A stretch of DNA of 64,000 bases from Bacteroidales bacterium UBA4333. GTDB taxonomy: Bacteria; Bacteroidota; Bacteroidia; Bacteroidales; Paludibacteraceae. The stretch spans positions 35,068 to 99,067 of the forward strand of contig DGTP01000003.1 in NCBI GenBank assembly GCA_002394335.1, read 5' to 3'. The notes below the pieces were generated by a model that had not been told where the DNA came from, searched no databases, and was given only the letters and a program-made list of their open reading frames with translations. The position numbers and the translations under genes were made by a program. Of the stretch, positions 21,771 to 29,756 are shown piece after piece (position 1 is the first letter of the stretch; each line of letters opens with the position of its first letter).

Positions 21771-24218
21771 CTATAGGCCTAAATGGAGGCGGAAACGGAT
21801 GCCCCAATAGTAAGATTTGAGATTGCCTGACGAGGGGTTGGAGAGAAGCGGAGAGGCATTTGCCGGAAGGGCGGGACGGAAGCCCCACACGGAGTATAAA
21901 TCACATATACGCAGGATATTGCCAATGCCGACACCGACTTCCGCATAAAGCGAATGAGCATCTCTATCATCCAACCTGTTCGACCGTGAGAGATAGCCAT
22001 AAGCGAGTTTGGTTTCGACCAATTCACGCAGCCGCAGATAGCGCACTCCGGGAATGAGATTGAAGAGTATTCCCTGTCCGTTCCATTCCGCCTGCAAAGC
22101 CAGATATTTGTCGCCTACCACGTCTCCATTGTGCGCGTGCGTGTATCTATAAGGATCGTATGCATAGCCCTGGTTGCCGGAAGCCTGCCAGAGAAACATC
22201 GCCGGGACACGCCCCACAACAGCCCCACCCTGCAGGGCGTAATCCAGCGTACCTCCCATGCCCAACGAGGCATGCTGGGTAAGCATCAGCCGCAGATGGG
22301 CATAGAGCCCGTTCTGCTTCAGCGACGACCAATGCCCCACTTCGGCTCCCAGATAGAGCACCGGATAGATCGGCGAATAAGTGTATAGCCGACGGAAATA
22401 GCCGTCATGCTTGGTTTCCCCCCAACTGAGACGCGCGATGGCAGAGAAAGTCTGGAAATGCGTCAGGGCAGAAGGGGTGTCATAGACAGGCAGCGGAGAG
22501 CGGTTACCGACACGTATATAGGCGTGGGTCTCGATATTGGGCGACCAATCGGCAAACCAATGGAGCTGGAACTGCCGCTGCCGTTGGGCAGTATTGACAT
22601 AGAGTGAGTCGCGATGCAGAGCCTCAAAAGCGTATGCCGTGAAATCCATGGTTTTGAGACCCATGCTATTCTCGCGCATGAGTTGATCGAAATCATCCAC
22701 CTCAGACCAGACATAGCGGTCTTCGTACTCCGCCTGCAAGATATTGCGCCTCGGCACAGGCAGAAGCCATGAGACACGTCCCAGGCCTTTGAGTCTCCGG
22801 TCACGGAAACCATAGCCTATCGCCGCCTCCAAGGAGACATTCTTCCATAGTTTCTCATTGGTTCGGAGGGGCAAACCTATATGTACGCCCTCATGGTCGT
22901 TCACCTGCAGAATATGCTGTATATGCCCCACGTCAACACATGTTCCGGTAGGAATATATCCGGTCAGGGCGATTGTGGCAAACCATGTAGCGACACGAAC
23001 CAGAGGCACGGAGTCGAGAGAGGCAAAAGCGTCGGCAGAAGAGAGGGCGGCCGGCTCCGCTGCGACAGCCGGGTCGCCATCACCGGCAGACAGCACATCG
23101 CCTTCCGTGACGGAAGAAGCAGGATTGGAGGTGAGGGAGTGGGTGATCAGCACCGTCGGGAAACGATGGGTAGAATCGGTCTTAACGGCAAAATCCAGCA
23201 GCGCAGAAATATCCTCCGACGCCAGAGAGTGGTCGGGCGCAAAATGCTGACGGATAGTAAGCGAACTGAGATAGTTGACATTGGTCTCCGCCGGCACCCG
23301 GGCTTCGATATCGAGTACCGCACAAGTAGCCGAATCGATGGTAAGCGAGCCATTGAAAGTGGGATAGAAGGGATTGCGTGTGCGGAAATGCAGAATATAG
23401 TGCTTTCCCTCCGGCAGCGAGACCGAATCCGCCAGATAATACTTGTAATAGGTAGTTCCGCTCGCCGCCAAAGGCGAAACGAAAGGATGCTCCATGAGGG
23501 GGATCGTGGTGTTGTAGAAATTGAGGTTTCCGTGGATGGAGAGGAGCGAGGAGTAGTCGGTCTCGGAGAGGATGAGCGACCGTCGCTGCAAGTCATTCGC
23601 CGGAATCATCCCGCGCCCCTGTAGCCGGAACGTCTGCTGCTCGCTATACAAGGGCAAGAGATACGTGGAGTCCTCCTGCCGAATCAGTCCCTCCCGGAGC
23701 GAACGCCAAATAGCGCGCCGGAGTTGGCGCTGCCCGATATTAGAGACATAGAGCTTCCGCGTCCGGCGAGACTGCGAAGAGAGGTTTCGCAATAATGCTC
23801 TATCATTATTCGCCTGGTTAGCCCGGACGGCTTTAAGCAGTGTCAAAGCGGGATTATTATTAGGAATAGCGAGTACCTCCTCCAGCATAGAGACCTTCTC
23901 TTTGAGCGCCACCTGTATTCCGCCGACAGCCCCAGGCAGGACCTCGAACCGCTGGGAGTGGTAGCCGACAGCAGAGACGACGAGTTGCATCTTGGCGCGG
24001 AGATCGACCCGCAGAACAAACGTACCCGTAGCATCGGTAGAAGCGCCAATCTTAGTGCCCTTGAAATGCACATTGACCCCCTCAATCGGTGCGCCGGTGA
24101 GTTCGGAAAAGACCTCCCCTACGATGATCGTCTCCACGGCGTGCGCCGGTGTGACGACGGACAGGAACAAAGCCACCATCGCAAGGATGAGAAATTTATA
24201 TACCGGGTGTTGATTCAT
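21771..24218 (-). CDS. DUF5686 outer-membrane barrel protein with carboxypeptidase-like plug domain
   Basis: This 815-residue protein has a signal peptide (FLILAMVALFLSVVTPAHAV) followed by a carboxypeptidase-D regulatory-like domain (about residues 32-110, IIVGEVFSELTGAPIEGVNV), as in TonB-linked and DUF5686 proteins. The remainder is rich in alternating amphipathic strands expected of a large outer-membrane beta-barrel. DUF5686 proteins are conserved in Bacteroidota, with an unknown role in the cell envelope. A Ser/Ala/Asp-rich insert (about residues 375-395) is unusual. It is the last gene of the rbfA-permease-lipoprotein-xerD run and overlaps xerD by 4 bp. Confidence 0.8.
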   Translation of the reverse strand: MNQHPVYKFLILAMVALFLSVVTPAHAVETIIVGEVFSELTGAPIEGVNVHFKGTKIGASTDATGTFVLRVDLRAKMQLVVSAVGYHSQRFEVLPGAVGGIQVALKEKVSMLEEVLAIPNNNPALTLLKAVRANQANNDRALLRNLSSQSRRTRKLYVSNIGQRQLRRAIWRSLREGLIRQEDSTYLLPLYSEQQTFRLQGRGMIPANDLQRRSLILSETDYSSLLSIHGNLNFYNTTIPLMEHPFVSPLAASGTTYYKYYLADSVSLPEGKHYILHFRTRNPFYPTFNGSLTIDSATCAVLDIEARVPAETNVNYLSSLTIRQHFAPDHSLASEDISALLDFAVKTDSTHRFPTVLITHSLTSNPASSVTEGDVLSAGDGDPAVAAEPAALSSADAFASLDSVPLVRVATWFATIALTGYIPTGTCVDVGHIQHILQVNDHEGVHIGLPLRTNEKLWKNVSLEAAIGYGFRDRRLKGLGRVSWLLPVPRRNILQAEYEDRYVWSEVDDFDQLMRENSMGLKTMDFTAYAFEALHRDSLYVNTAQRQRQFQLHWFADWSPNIETHAYIRVGNRSPLPVYDTPSALTHFQTFSAIARLSWGETKHDGYFRRLYTYSPIYPVLYLGAEVGHWSSLKQNGLYAHLRLMLTQHASLGMGGTLDYALQGGAVVGRVPAMFLWQASGNQGYAYDPYRYTHAHNGDVVGDKYLALQAEWNGQGILFNLIPGVRYLRLRELVETKLAYGYLSRSNRLDDRDAHSLYAEVGVGIGNILRICDLYSVWGFRPALPANASPLLSNPSSGNLKSYYWGIRFRLHLGL

Positions 24219-25102
24219 TGGTTAGCCGGGTGGTATTGGAGGATCGTCCGGCGCAGATCCTGAATATCAATATGGGTGTATATCTCGGTAGTGGTGAGGT
24301 CTTCGTGTCCCAAGAGCTGCTGGATAACACGGAGGTCGGCGCCGTTCTGCAAGAGATGGGTGGCAAAGGAATGACGAAGGGTGTGCGGCGAGATAGTCTT
24401 CGTGATACCGGCAGCGAGACAGAGGCGTTTGATGATAGTGAAAATCATCACCCGTGTGAGCGGTCTTCCATTGCGGTTGAGGAAGACAAAATCCTCCGCT
24501 CCGGGCTGTATCCGCCAGTGGTTGCGATCCTGCATCCAGAAATCGAGCCACTGCTCCGAGACCGGAGAAAGAGGCACCAAACGCTGTTTGGAGCCCTTGC
24601 CTTTGATCAACATATAATGCTCTGCGCGATAGAGATCGGAGAACTTGAGATTCACCAGTTCGGAAACGCGCAATCCGCTGCCGTAGAGCATCTCAATGAT
24701 GGCGCGGTTGCGGTGTCCCTCATTGGACGAGAGGTCGATAGCCGCGACCAGCCGGTCCACCTCTTCCAGTGTCAGCACCTGCGGGAGATGCATCTCGCGG
24801 CGGGGCGACTCCAGCAACTCGGAAGGGTCCTGCTCAATATAGTTGTGGTACAGCAGAAAGCGATAGAAAGAATGGATGCCGGATATGACACGCGCCTGCG
24901 AACGGGTGTTGGACGAAGGCGAGAAAACGGTCTGCACAAAGTGCTGCAACTGCTCGTAGGTCATCTCCTGAGGCTGTATGCCCGATTGGGCACAGTAGGC
25001 GTTGAGTTTATCCAAGTCCCGAAGATAGGCATCAACCGTGTTGGGCGAGAATCCCCGCTCCACTTTGAGATAGATACGATATTCTTTGAGGAGGTCTGTC
25101 AT
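24215..25102 (-). CDS. xerD: Tyrosine recombinase XerD
   Basis: This 295-residue protein is the chromosomal dimer-resolution recombinase acting at dif with XerC. The N-terminal SAM-like core-binding domain (residues 1-90, LKEYRIYLKVERGFSPNTVD) is followed by the catalytic domain with Arg in GSGLRVSELVNL, Lys in KGKGSKQRLVPL, His-x-x-Arg in PHTLRHSFATHLL, His in LLGHEDLTTT and the nucleophile Tyr in EIYTHI. Length is standard. It overlaps both neighbours by 4 bp. Being embedded in a housekeeping operon without nearby att sites, it is the housekeeping enzyme, not a phage integrase. Confidence 0.93.
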   Translation of the reverse strand: MTDLLKEYRIYLKVERGFSPNTVDAYLRDLDKLNAYCAQSGIQPQEMTYEQLQHFVQTVFSPSSNTRSQARVISGIHSFYRFLLYHNYIEQDPSELLESPRREMHLPQVLTLEEVDRLVAAIDLSSNEGHRNRAIIEMLYGSGLRVSELVNLKFSDLYRAEHYMLIKGKGSKQRLVPLSPVSEQWLDFWMQDRNHWRIQPGAEDFVFLNRNGRPLTRVMIFTIIKRLCLAAGITKTISPHTLRHSFATHLLQNGADLRVIQQLLGHEDLTTTEIYTHIDIQDLRRTILQYHPANQ

Positions 25103-25620
25103 CGTTTGGGAGTCAGCGAGCCTTGGAAATGAGAGGTATAGCGTTGCCGTCTGACATAATAGACCATCCTGATATCTTTGATGCCATCGAGGGTGTCGCG
25201 TATAGTGACGGTACCCGAGTCGATGAGCATGATATTGGTGAGATTGTCATTCTCGATGGTGAGCAGATAGCACCCGGTAGGCGTTCCCCCGAAAGACTTG
25301 CCGGGCAGGAAAGTGAACGCCAGAGCGGAGGTGTCCGCCGTATAAACGCCGTCCTCCAGAAGCGAATCGGGCACAAAAAGATCCGACAGATAGAGGTTAT
25401 AGCCCGTTCCGCGCATCCGGTTAGCCGAATCAAGAAGCAGCTCCGAGGTATAGAAATCCAAGGAGACGACAGCCGCCTTGACCGAATCATAACAATGTCC
25501 GTGAGTTTGGACATACGCAGAACTGAACTCACTAAAGGAGTAGCGCTTCACCGGCGCATTGGGCGTGCAGGCACAGAAGGCACAGATGCCCAGTAACAGT
25601 ATTATTCTAAAATCTCTCAT
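25099..25620 (-). CDS. Predicted lipoprotein of unknown function
   Basis: This 173-residue protein starts with a lipoprotein signal (IILLLGICAFCAC), with Cys near residue 18 as the likely acylated residue. The mature part contains FTFLPGKSFGGTPTGCYLLT and a C-terminal acidic and basic strand region. I do not recognise a family. It lies between the LolE-like permease and xerD with 4-bp overlaps on both sides, which suggests an envelope role linked to the permease; this is inference only. Confidence 0.65.
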   Translation of the reverse strand: MRDFRIILLLGICAFCACTPNAPVKRYSFSEFSSAYVQTHGHCYDSVKAAVVSLDFYTSELLLDSANRMRGTGYNLYLSDLFVPDSLLEDGVYTADTSALAFTFLPGKSFGGTPTGCYLLTIENDNLTNIMLIDSGTVTIRDTLDGIKDIRMVYYVRRQRYTSHFQGSLTPKR

Positions 25621-26837
25621 TGTTCAATCTTCAGCCTCCTCACCGGAATATACGCAGCCACGAAGCCAAGCAGCAAGACCACTGCGCCGACAAACACAAT
25701 ATCCATCCAGTCCACCACTACCGGATAGGCAGACAGGATATAGTCTTCGCCCGACCCCAGTTTGACGAACCCGAAATGTTGCTGCAGGAGGCATATCGTG
25801 ACACCAAAAATGACACCCAAAACGGCTCCGAGGATGCTAATGAGCCATCCCTCGTAGAGAAAAATCCTTCTGATTTGCCGGATAGAGGCACCCAGATGCG
25901 AGAGGGTGCGGATTCCTTCGCGCTTGTCGATGATAAGCATCGTCAGGGAGGAGATGATATTAAACGACGCTATCAGGAGAATAAACACCAGCAGGAGTGC
26001 CGTGAGCAGTTTCTCCACACGGAGGATATGAAAGAAATCCTCCTGCTGCTCATAGCGGTCGAGCACCCGGTAGGCATCGCCCAACGAAGAACGGAGAGCC
26101 TTTTTGGTCTTGGAAAGGGATGCCGGATCACGAAGTCTGATATGCAGGGAAGAGACAGTCAGCGAATCGTAGTCATAGAGTCTTCGCACAAGGGGCAAAG
26201 AGGCGATGATGAGTTGGTCGTCATACTGCACCTGGTTCACCGCAAAAGTGCCGGCAATAAATGTATATTCACGCTTAAAACTCTTGTCCGGGCGCATGAG
26301 ATTGACCCGTCCTGTGCGCTTCGGCGCATAGATATAGACCGGTTCTATAAAATGTGCTCCGACACCGATTGTCGATGCCAGTCCGCGTCCGAGTACCGAG
26401 CGCTCAAAGCCTCCTTCGTCAATGAGGAGGAAGCTTCCATCGGTGATGATCGAGTCAATCTCCGTAGCGGCGGCAAAAAGCGAATCGACCCCCATCAGCC
26501 TTGCGGGAGTCTGCTTGTCCTTATAGCGGATGAGCGCCGTCTGCTCCAGCACCTGAGAGACGATTTCAATATCGGGATTTTGGTAGAGTGAACGGATAGC
26601 CGGATCGCTGACCGAAAAAGTCTTAGCCTGCGATGCGACGACCTCCAACTGGGGATTGAAACGGGAGAACATCCGCTCTACCACAGAGCCGAAGCCGTTC
26701 ATCACGGACAAGACACAGATCATAGCTGCCGTCACGACGGTGACCGCCGCAGCCGATACTCCGGACACAATATTGATAGCACTCACCCGTTTCCGGGAGA
26801 AGAGGTAACGCCATGCTATTTGTGCCTCAAAAGCCAT
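25617..26837 (-). CDS. LolC/E-like ABC transporter permease (FtsX/MacB superfamily)
   Basis: This 406-residue inner-membrane protein has the topology of lipoprotein-release permeases: a first helix near residues 20-47 (INIVSGVSAAAVTVVTAAMI), a periplasmic domain of about 210 residues, and three helices at the C-terminus (LLLVFILLIASFNIISSLTM, LISILGAVLGVIFGVTICLL and MDIVFVGAVVLLLGFVAAYI). The segment DKREGIRTLSHLGASIRQIRRIF matches the cytosolic coupling loop of FtsX-like permeases. It likely moves lipoproteins out of the inner membrane with an ATPase encoded elsewhere. It begins 2 bp after rbfA. Confidence 0.82.
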   Translation of the reverse strand: MAFEAQIAWRYLFSRKRVSAINIVSGVSAAAVTVVTAAMICVLSVMNGFGSVVERMFSRFNPQLEVVASQAKTFSVSDPAIRSLYQNPDIEIVSQVLEQTALIRYKDKQTPARLMGVDSLFAAATEIDSIITDGSFLLIDEGGFERSVLGRGLASTIGVGAHFIEPVYIYAPKRTGRVNLMRPDKSFKREYTFIAGTFAVNQVQYDDQLIIASLPLVRRLYDYDSLTVSSLHIRLRDPASLSKTKKALRSSLGDAYRVLDRYEQQEDFFHILRVEKLLTALLLVFILLIASFNIISSLTMLIIDKREGIRTLSHLGASIRQIRRIFLYEGWLISILGAVLGVIFGVTICLLQQHFGFVKLGSGEDYILSAYPVVVDWMDIVFVGAVVLLLGFVAAYIPVRRLKIEQ

Positions 26838-26839
26838 GG

Positions 26840-27175
26840 TTATGATTTGAGCAACTGGTCGATTCTCTCCAAGCGATCGATGGTCTCATCGAGGTGGAAA
26901 CGGAGTTCGGGAATGATACGCAACTGATGGCGTTCGAGCGATCCCAGTTCTCCACGGAAGCGTGAGGAGAGTTCCTCCACCTGCTGCATTGTAGAAGCCT
27001 CTTTGTCTTGCGGGAAGACGGAGAGGTAGATATGCGCGATTGACAAATCGGGGGAGACACGCACTTCGCTGACAGAGATGAGCGTGCCATGCAGCGTGCG
27101 CGCGTAACGTAGAAGAATATCGCTCATGTCCTTTTGTATGAGGCGAGCGATCTTATGCTGTCTGGTAGATTCCAT
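26840..27175 (-). CDS. rbfA: Ribosome-binding factor A
   Basis: This 111-residue protein is the small KH-fold factor that binds the 30S subunit during late 16S rRNA maturation and cold adaptation. It has the family pattern QHKIARLIQKDMSDIL at the start, then VSEVRVSPDLSIAHIYLSVF and a C-terminal LRIIPELRFHLDETIDRLERI. Size is normal. It is first in a tightly coupled run followed 2 bp later by the permease. No consensus promoter was found upstream, so it may be read through from rpmH. Confidence 0.93.
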   Translation of the reverse strand: MESTRQHKIARLIQKDMSDILLRYARTLHGTLISVSEVRVSPDLSIAHIYLSVFPQDKEASTMQQVEELSSRFRGELGSLERHQLRIIPELRFHLDETIDRLERIDQLLKS

Positions 27176-27210
27176 ATAAAAAATGACTTAATGATTATGT
27201 ATTGATACAA

Positions 27211-27242
27211 AACACGGGAAAGGAGACCAAGTCTCTTTTCCC
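27211..27242 (-). terminator. Terminator after rpmH
   Basis: GGGAAAGGAGAC (27216-27227) pairs with GTCTCTTTTCCC (27231-27242) with one G-T pair around a three-base loop. On the minus strand it is followed by GTGTTTTG. Leakage here would feed rbfA. Confidence 0.65.
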
Positions 27243-27272
27243 TATTTTGGGTGTGATTAAGAAGGCATTACC

Positions 27273-27431
27273 TTAAAATTTGTGGCGACCTTCGTCAGCA
27301 ACCGTCAGTTTCTTACGTCCTTTCGCGCGGCGTGCAGCCAGAACGCGACGACCATTAGGAGTGGACATTCTCTCAAGGAAACCGTGTTTGTTACGGCGCT
27401 TACGTTGCGATGGTTGGAATGTACGTTTCAT
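27273..27431 (-). CDS. rpmH: 50S ribosomal protein L34
   Basis: This 52-residue basic protein begins MKRTFQPSQRKRRNKHGF and continues RMSTPNGRRVLAARRAKGRK, the universal L34 signature; the ATG at 27431 was chosen by this match. A longer in-frame extension runs into the terminator of the tRNA transcript and is rejected. Unlike in many bacteria it is not next to rnpA or dnaA. Confidence 0.97.
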   Translation of the reverse strand: MKRTFQPSQRKRRNKHGFLERMSTPNGRRVLAARRAKGRKKLTVADEGRHKF

Positions 27432-27482
27432 AATATTGTTCTTATTTAATGTCCTCTCACGAGGAGCTTGTTTTCTTTTTGC

Positions 27483-27520
27483 AAAAAAAAAGCACATTCG
27501 AAAGTGATTCTTTCTTGTGC
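27483..27520 (-). terminator. Terminator of the tRNA transcript
   Basis: On the minus strand GCACA...TGTGC with an inner GAAAG/CTTTC stem (27492-27520) is followed by nine T. It lies 20 bp after tRNA-Arg. Confidence 0.7.
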
Positions 27521-27539
27521 ACTCTTATGATTGCGTTTG

Positions 27540-27613
27540 TGATCCATGCAGGATTCAAACCTGCAACCCCCACATCCGTAGTGTGGTACTCTATTCAGTT
27601 GAGCTAATGGACC
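27540..27613 (-). tRNA. tRNA-Arg (ACG)
   Basis: A 74-nt cloverleaf on the minus strand has acceptor arms GGTCCAT/ATGGATC, a D-arm TAGCTCAACTGAATAGAGTA, an anticodon loop with ACG in the middle of CACACTACGGATGTGG, and a T-arm with GGTTTGAATCC. CCA is not encoded. ACG is the usual inosine-modified Arg anticodon. Confidence 0.93.
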
Positions 27614-27628
27614 TCTCTTGAAAAGAAG

Positions 27629-27702
27629 CGGTGCGGACGAGACTCGAACTCGCGACCTACGGCGTGACAGGCCGGTATTCTAACCAACTGAACTACCGCA
27701 CC
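27629..27702 (-). tRNA. tRNA-Asp (GTC)
   Basis: A 74-nt cloverleaf has acceptor arms GGTGCGG/CCGCACC with discriminator G, as expected for tRNA-Asp, an anticodon loop CTGTCAC with GTC and a T-arm with AGTTCGAGTCT. CCA is not encoded. It is 15 bp upstream of tRNA-Arg and both are driven by the promoter at 27778-27809. Confidence 0.95.
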
Positions 27703-27727
27703 AGATAGTCTTCTTTTTCAAAAGCGC

Positions 27728-28639
27728 TTAAGCATCGTTTTTCTCGGCACAAGTGCCTTCGATTTCAAAAGCGGGTGCAAAGGTACTGCTTTTTTTTGAC
27801 ATACGCAAATTTTTTGCGCATTTTTTTTCAAAAATCGGCATTTTTATTGCTTTATGTGCCGCTTTTTGGGCTTTTTGGCGTTGAGAATCGGTCATTTTCT
27901 CATTTTTATAAGGATTTCCCACTACCGATTTTCCTGTCAGGAACTCACACCAGACACAGGATGCGACATACCTTCCCAACTCATAGGAGAGGTGATAGCC
28001 GTCCCGGCAGAGAATATCCCCCATGGACTCACGCGCATAGGTGATTGCCGACCCGCAGGGTACCAACCTTATATTTTTATACGCGCGCAGGATCGCGCCC
28101 GTGCATGAGGCGATGCTGTCGTTCATGACCTGCTGCGAGTTTTGGTAATAGGGATAGCCCGGATGTGTGGCATCCAGCGCATACGACCATGTCTGCATCC
28201 AGCAGAACTGCGCCTTAGGCCGGTATTGGCGCACCAGTGCCAGCAGTTTTCCCAGATAGGGTTCATATGAAGCCCGCTTGCCGCTGTCGTGACTCGCCTG
28301 TTGAAAAGATATATAATCCCACTGCGCATACCCGAGAGCGTCCACCAGCGAGCAGTGTTCATTCACCGTTCTGACGCCATCCCTGATGATGCGGAATGAG
28401 TAGTTATGTTTGCCCTGTTCGTAAAACTCCCAGTGCTGTTGCAGTGAGCAACCGCCGAAATAGAGGTTTCCGATAAGCAGTTCCGTACCTTGTGCTTTAG
28501 CCAGCGGATACAATTCCTGCTCTACTGCATCCCAGGAGAAACTGTTACCGATACAAAGCACCCTAACAGTATCATTCGCCCGCACGGCCATCACTGTCAC
28601 CAAGAGCATCAGAATCCAAAAAACACGTAATTGTCTCAT
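27728..28639 (-). CDS. DUF4886 SGNH-type hydrolase
   Basis: This 303-residue exported protein has a signal peptide (VFWILMLLVTVMAVRA) and DUF4886 landmarks: VRVLCIGNSFSWDA (block with the nucleophilic Ser), YFGGCSLQQHW, WDYISFQQASHDSG and DGYHLSYELG near residue 215 (Asp-x-x-His of SGNH enzymes). Such proteins probably remove acyl groups from glycans, but substrates are not known. The last 30 or so residues (KKCAKNLRMSKKSSTFAPAF and on) are encoded by the tRNA promoter region and look unlike a folded domain. It begins 6 bp after lptG. Confidence 0.82.
   Translation of the reverse strand: MRQLRVFWILMLLVTVMAVRANDTVRVLCIGNSFSWDAVEQELYPLAKAQGTELLIGNLYFGGCSLQQHWEFYEQGKHNYSFRIIRDGVRTVNEHCSLVDALGYAQWDYISFQQASHDSGKRASYEPYLGKLLALVRQYRPKAQFCWMQTWSYALDATHPGYPYYQNSQQVMNDSIASCTGAILRAYKNIRLVPCGSAITYARESMGDILCRDGYHLSYELGRYVASCVWCEFLTGKSVVGNPYKNEKMTDSQRQKAQKAAHKAIKMPIFEKKCAKNLRMSKKSSTFAPAFEIEGTCAEKNDA
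27778..27809 (-). promoter_or_regulatory. Promoter of the tRNA-Asp/tRNA-Arg transcript
   Basis: TACCTTTG (complement of 27778-27785) and TTTG (complement of 27806-27809), 20 bp apart, lie inside the 3' end of the DUF4886 gene. Confidence 0.8.
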
Positions 28640-28645
28640 AACTTA

Positions 28646-29722
28646 TCAGAATTGTCTCGCACGCCAATAGAGCGGAATAGCGAGAATAAGGAACACAAAA
28701 TTGGGAATCCAAGCGGACATAAACGGCGACATCACCCCGCTGACGGCAAAAGTGGTGCTGACGGTTGAGAAGAGGATATAAAGAGCCGTGAGAACCAGTC
28801 CTATTCCGAGGTTCTTCCCCATTCCGCCACGCACTTTACGGCTGGACATCGTCACTCCCAAGAGGGTCATGATAAACGCTCCAAGGGGTGATGCCCAACG
28901 CTTATGGTATTCCGTCTCGAAGGCCTGAATATTACCGGTTCCGCGTTCCTGCTGCTTGCGCATGTATTCACGGAGTTCGGGGTTGGTCATCTGCTGCGCC
29001 ATCTGCGAGGTAATAAACATCTCGTCCGGAGTGATATTAAGCATCGTGTCGATGCGTTCTTTGCGCGTGAGGGTTTCTTTGAGACCATGAAACTCCCGGC
29101 AGACACACTGCTCCATGTGCCAGCGTTGCAGCGAGTCATAGACAATACTGCTGCAAGTGGTTTTCGAGACGAGTGTCTTGTCGTCGAAATGCTCCAGCGA
29201 CGCCCTGTAGCCGGTGCCGGAACTCTTCTGCAAGGTCTCGATATAAAGGATTGTACCGGGAGCTATCTCCGCCTGCACATTACGGGCGTTGGAAGAAGTG
29301 AAATGCTCCACATACTTGTCGGTGAAAGCCAGCATCTTGCCACTGGCAGGCGGAATGACATACCCTCCCAACACGAACGACATCACAAACAGCAGCGTTG
29401 CCGACAACATATACGGCAACATCAACCGCCTATAACTCATCCCGGCGGCGTGCATGGCAATGATCTCTGAGTTGGACGCCAGTTTGGAGGTGAAGAATAT
29501 CACTGAAATGAAGATGAACAGCGAGCTGAACATATTCATATAATAGGGGATGAAATTGAAATAGTAGTCAACGATGATTTCGCGCAGGGGTATCTGCTCC
29601 TCAAAGAAATCGTCGATCTTCTCGGTGATATCAAAGACAATCGCTATCGACAGAATCAGTACTATCGAGAAAAAGAATGTTCCGAGGAACTTGCGGATGA
29701 TATACCAGTCAAGGCGTTTCAC
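28646..29722 (-). CDS. lptG: LptF/LptG-family lipopolysaccharide export permease
   Basis: This 358-residue inner-membrane protein has six predicted helices, three near residues 12-125 (FFFSIVLILSIAIVFDI, MFSSLFIFISVIFFTS, MLSATLLFVMSFVLGGY) and three after 275, flanking a periplasmic beta-jellyroll region. The motif SNSEIIAMHAAGMSYRRLMLP is the coupling helix typical of LptF/G, and MTLLGVTMSSRKVRGG lies in the fourth helix. With LptB it would extract LPS from the inner membrane. LptF and LptG are hard to separate by sequence; the tgt neighbour is common for LptG in Bacteroidota. The tgt gene ends 34 bp upstream. Confidence 0.85.
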   Translation of the reverse strand: MKRLDWYIIRKFLGTFFFSIVLILSIAIVFDITEKIDDFFEEQIPLREIIVDYYFNFIPYYMNMFSSLFIFISVIFFTSKLASNSEIIAMHAAGMSYRRLMLPYMLSATLLFVMSFVLGGYVIPPASGKMLAFTDKYVEHFTSSNARNVQAEIAPGTILYIETLQKSSGTGYRASLEHFDDKTLVSKTTCSSIVYDSLQRWHMEQCVCREFHGLKETLTRKERIDTMLNITPDEMFITSQMAQQMTNPELREYMRKQQERGTGNIQAFETEYHKRWASPLGAFIMTLLGVTMSSRKVRGGMGKNLGIGLVLTALYILFSTVSTTFAVSGVMSPFMSAWIPNFVFLILAIPLYWRARQF

Positions 29723-29756
29723 GCCAAATAGCGATTTAATGATTTACGGTTTCCGT

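Noticed and set aside
24215..25102. Phage integrase
   Set aside because: The gene is embedded in a core operon by 4-bp overlaps and has XerD-typical length and motifs, with no att or phage genes.
27432..27497. Longer L34 with a 22-residue N-terminal extension
   Set aside because: The extension overlaps the tRNA terminator region and is not part of any known L34.
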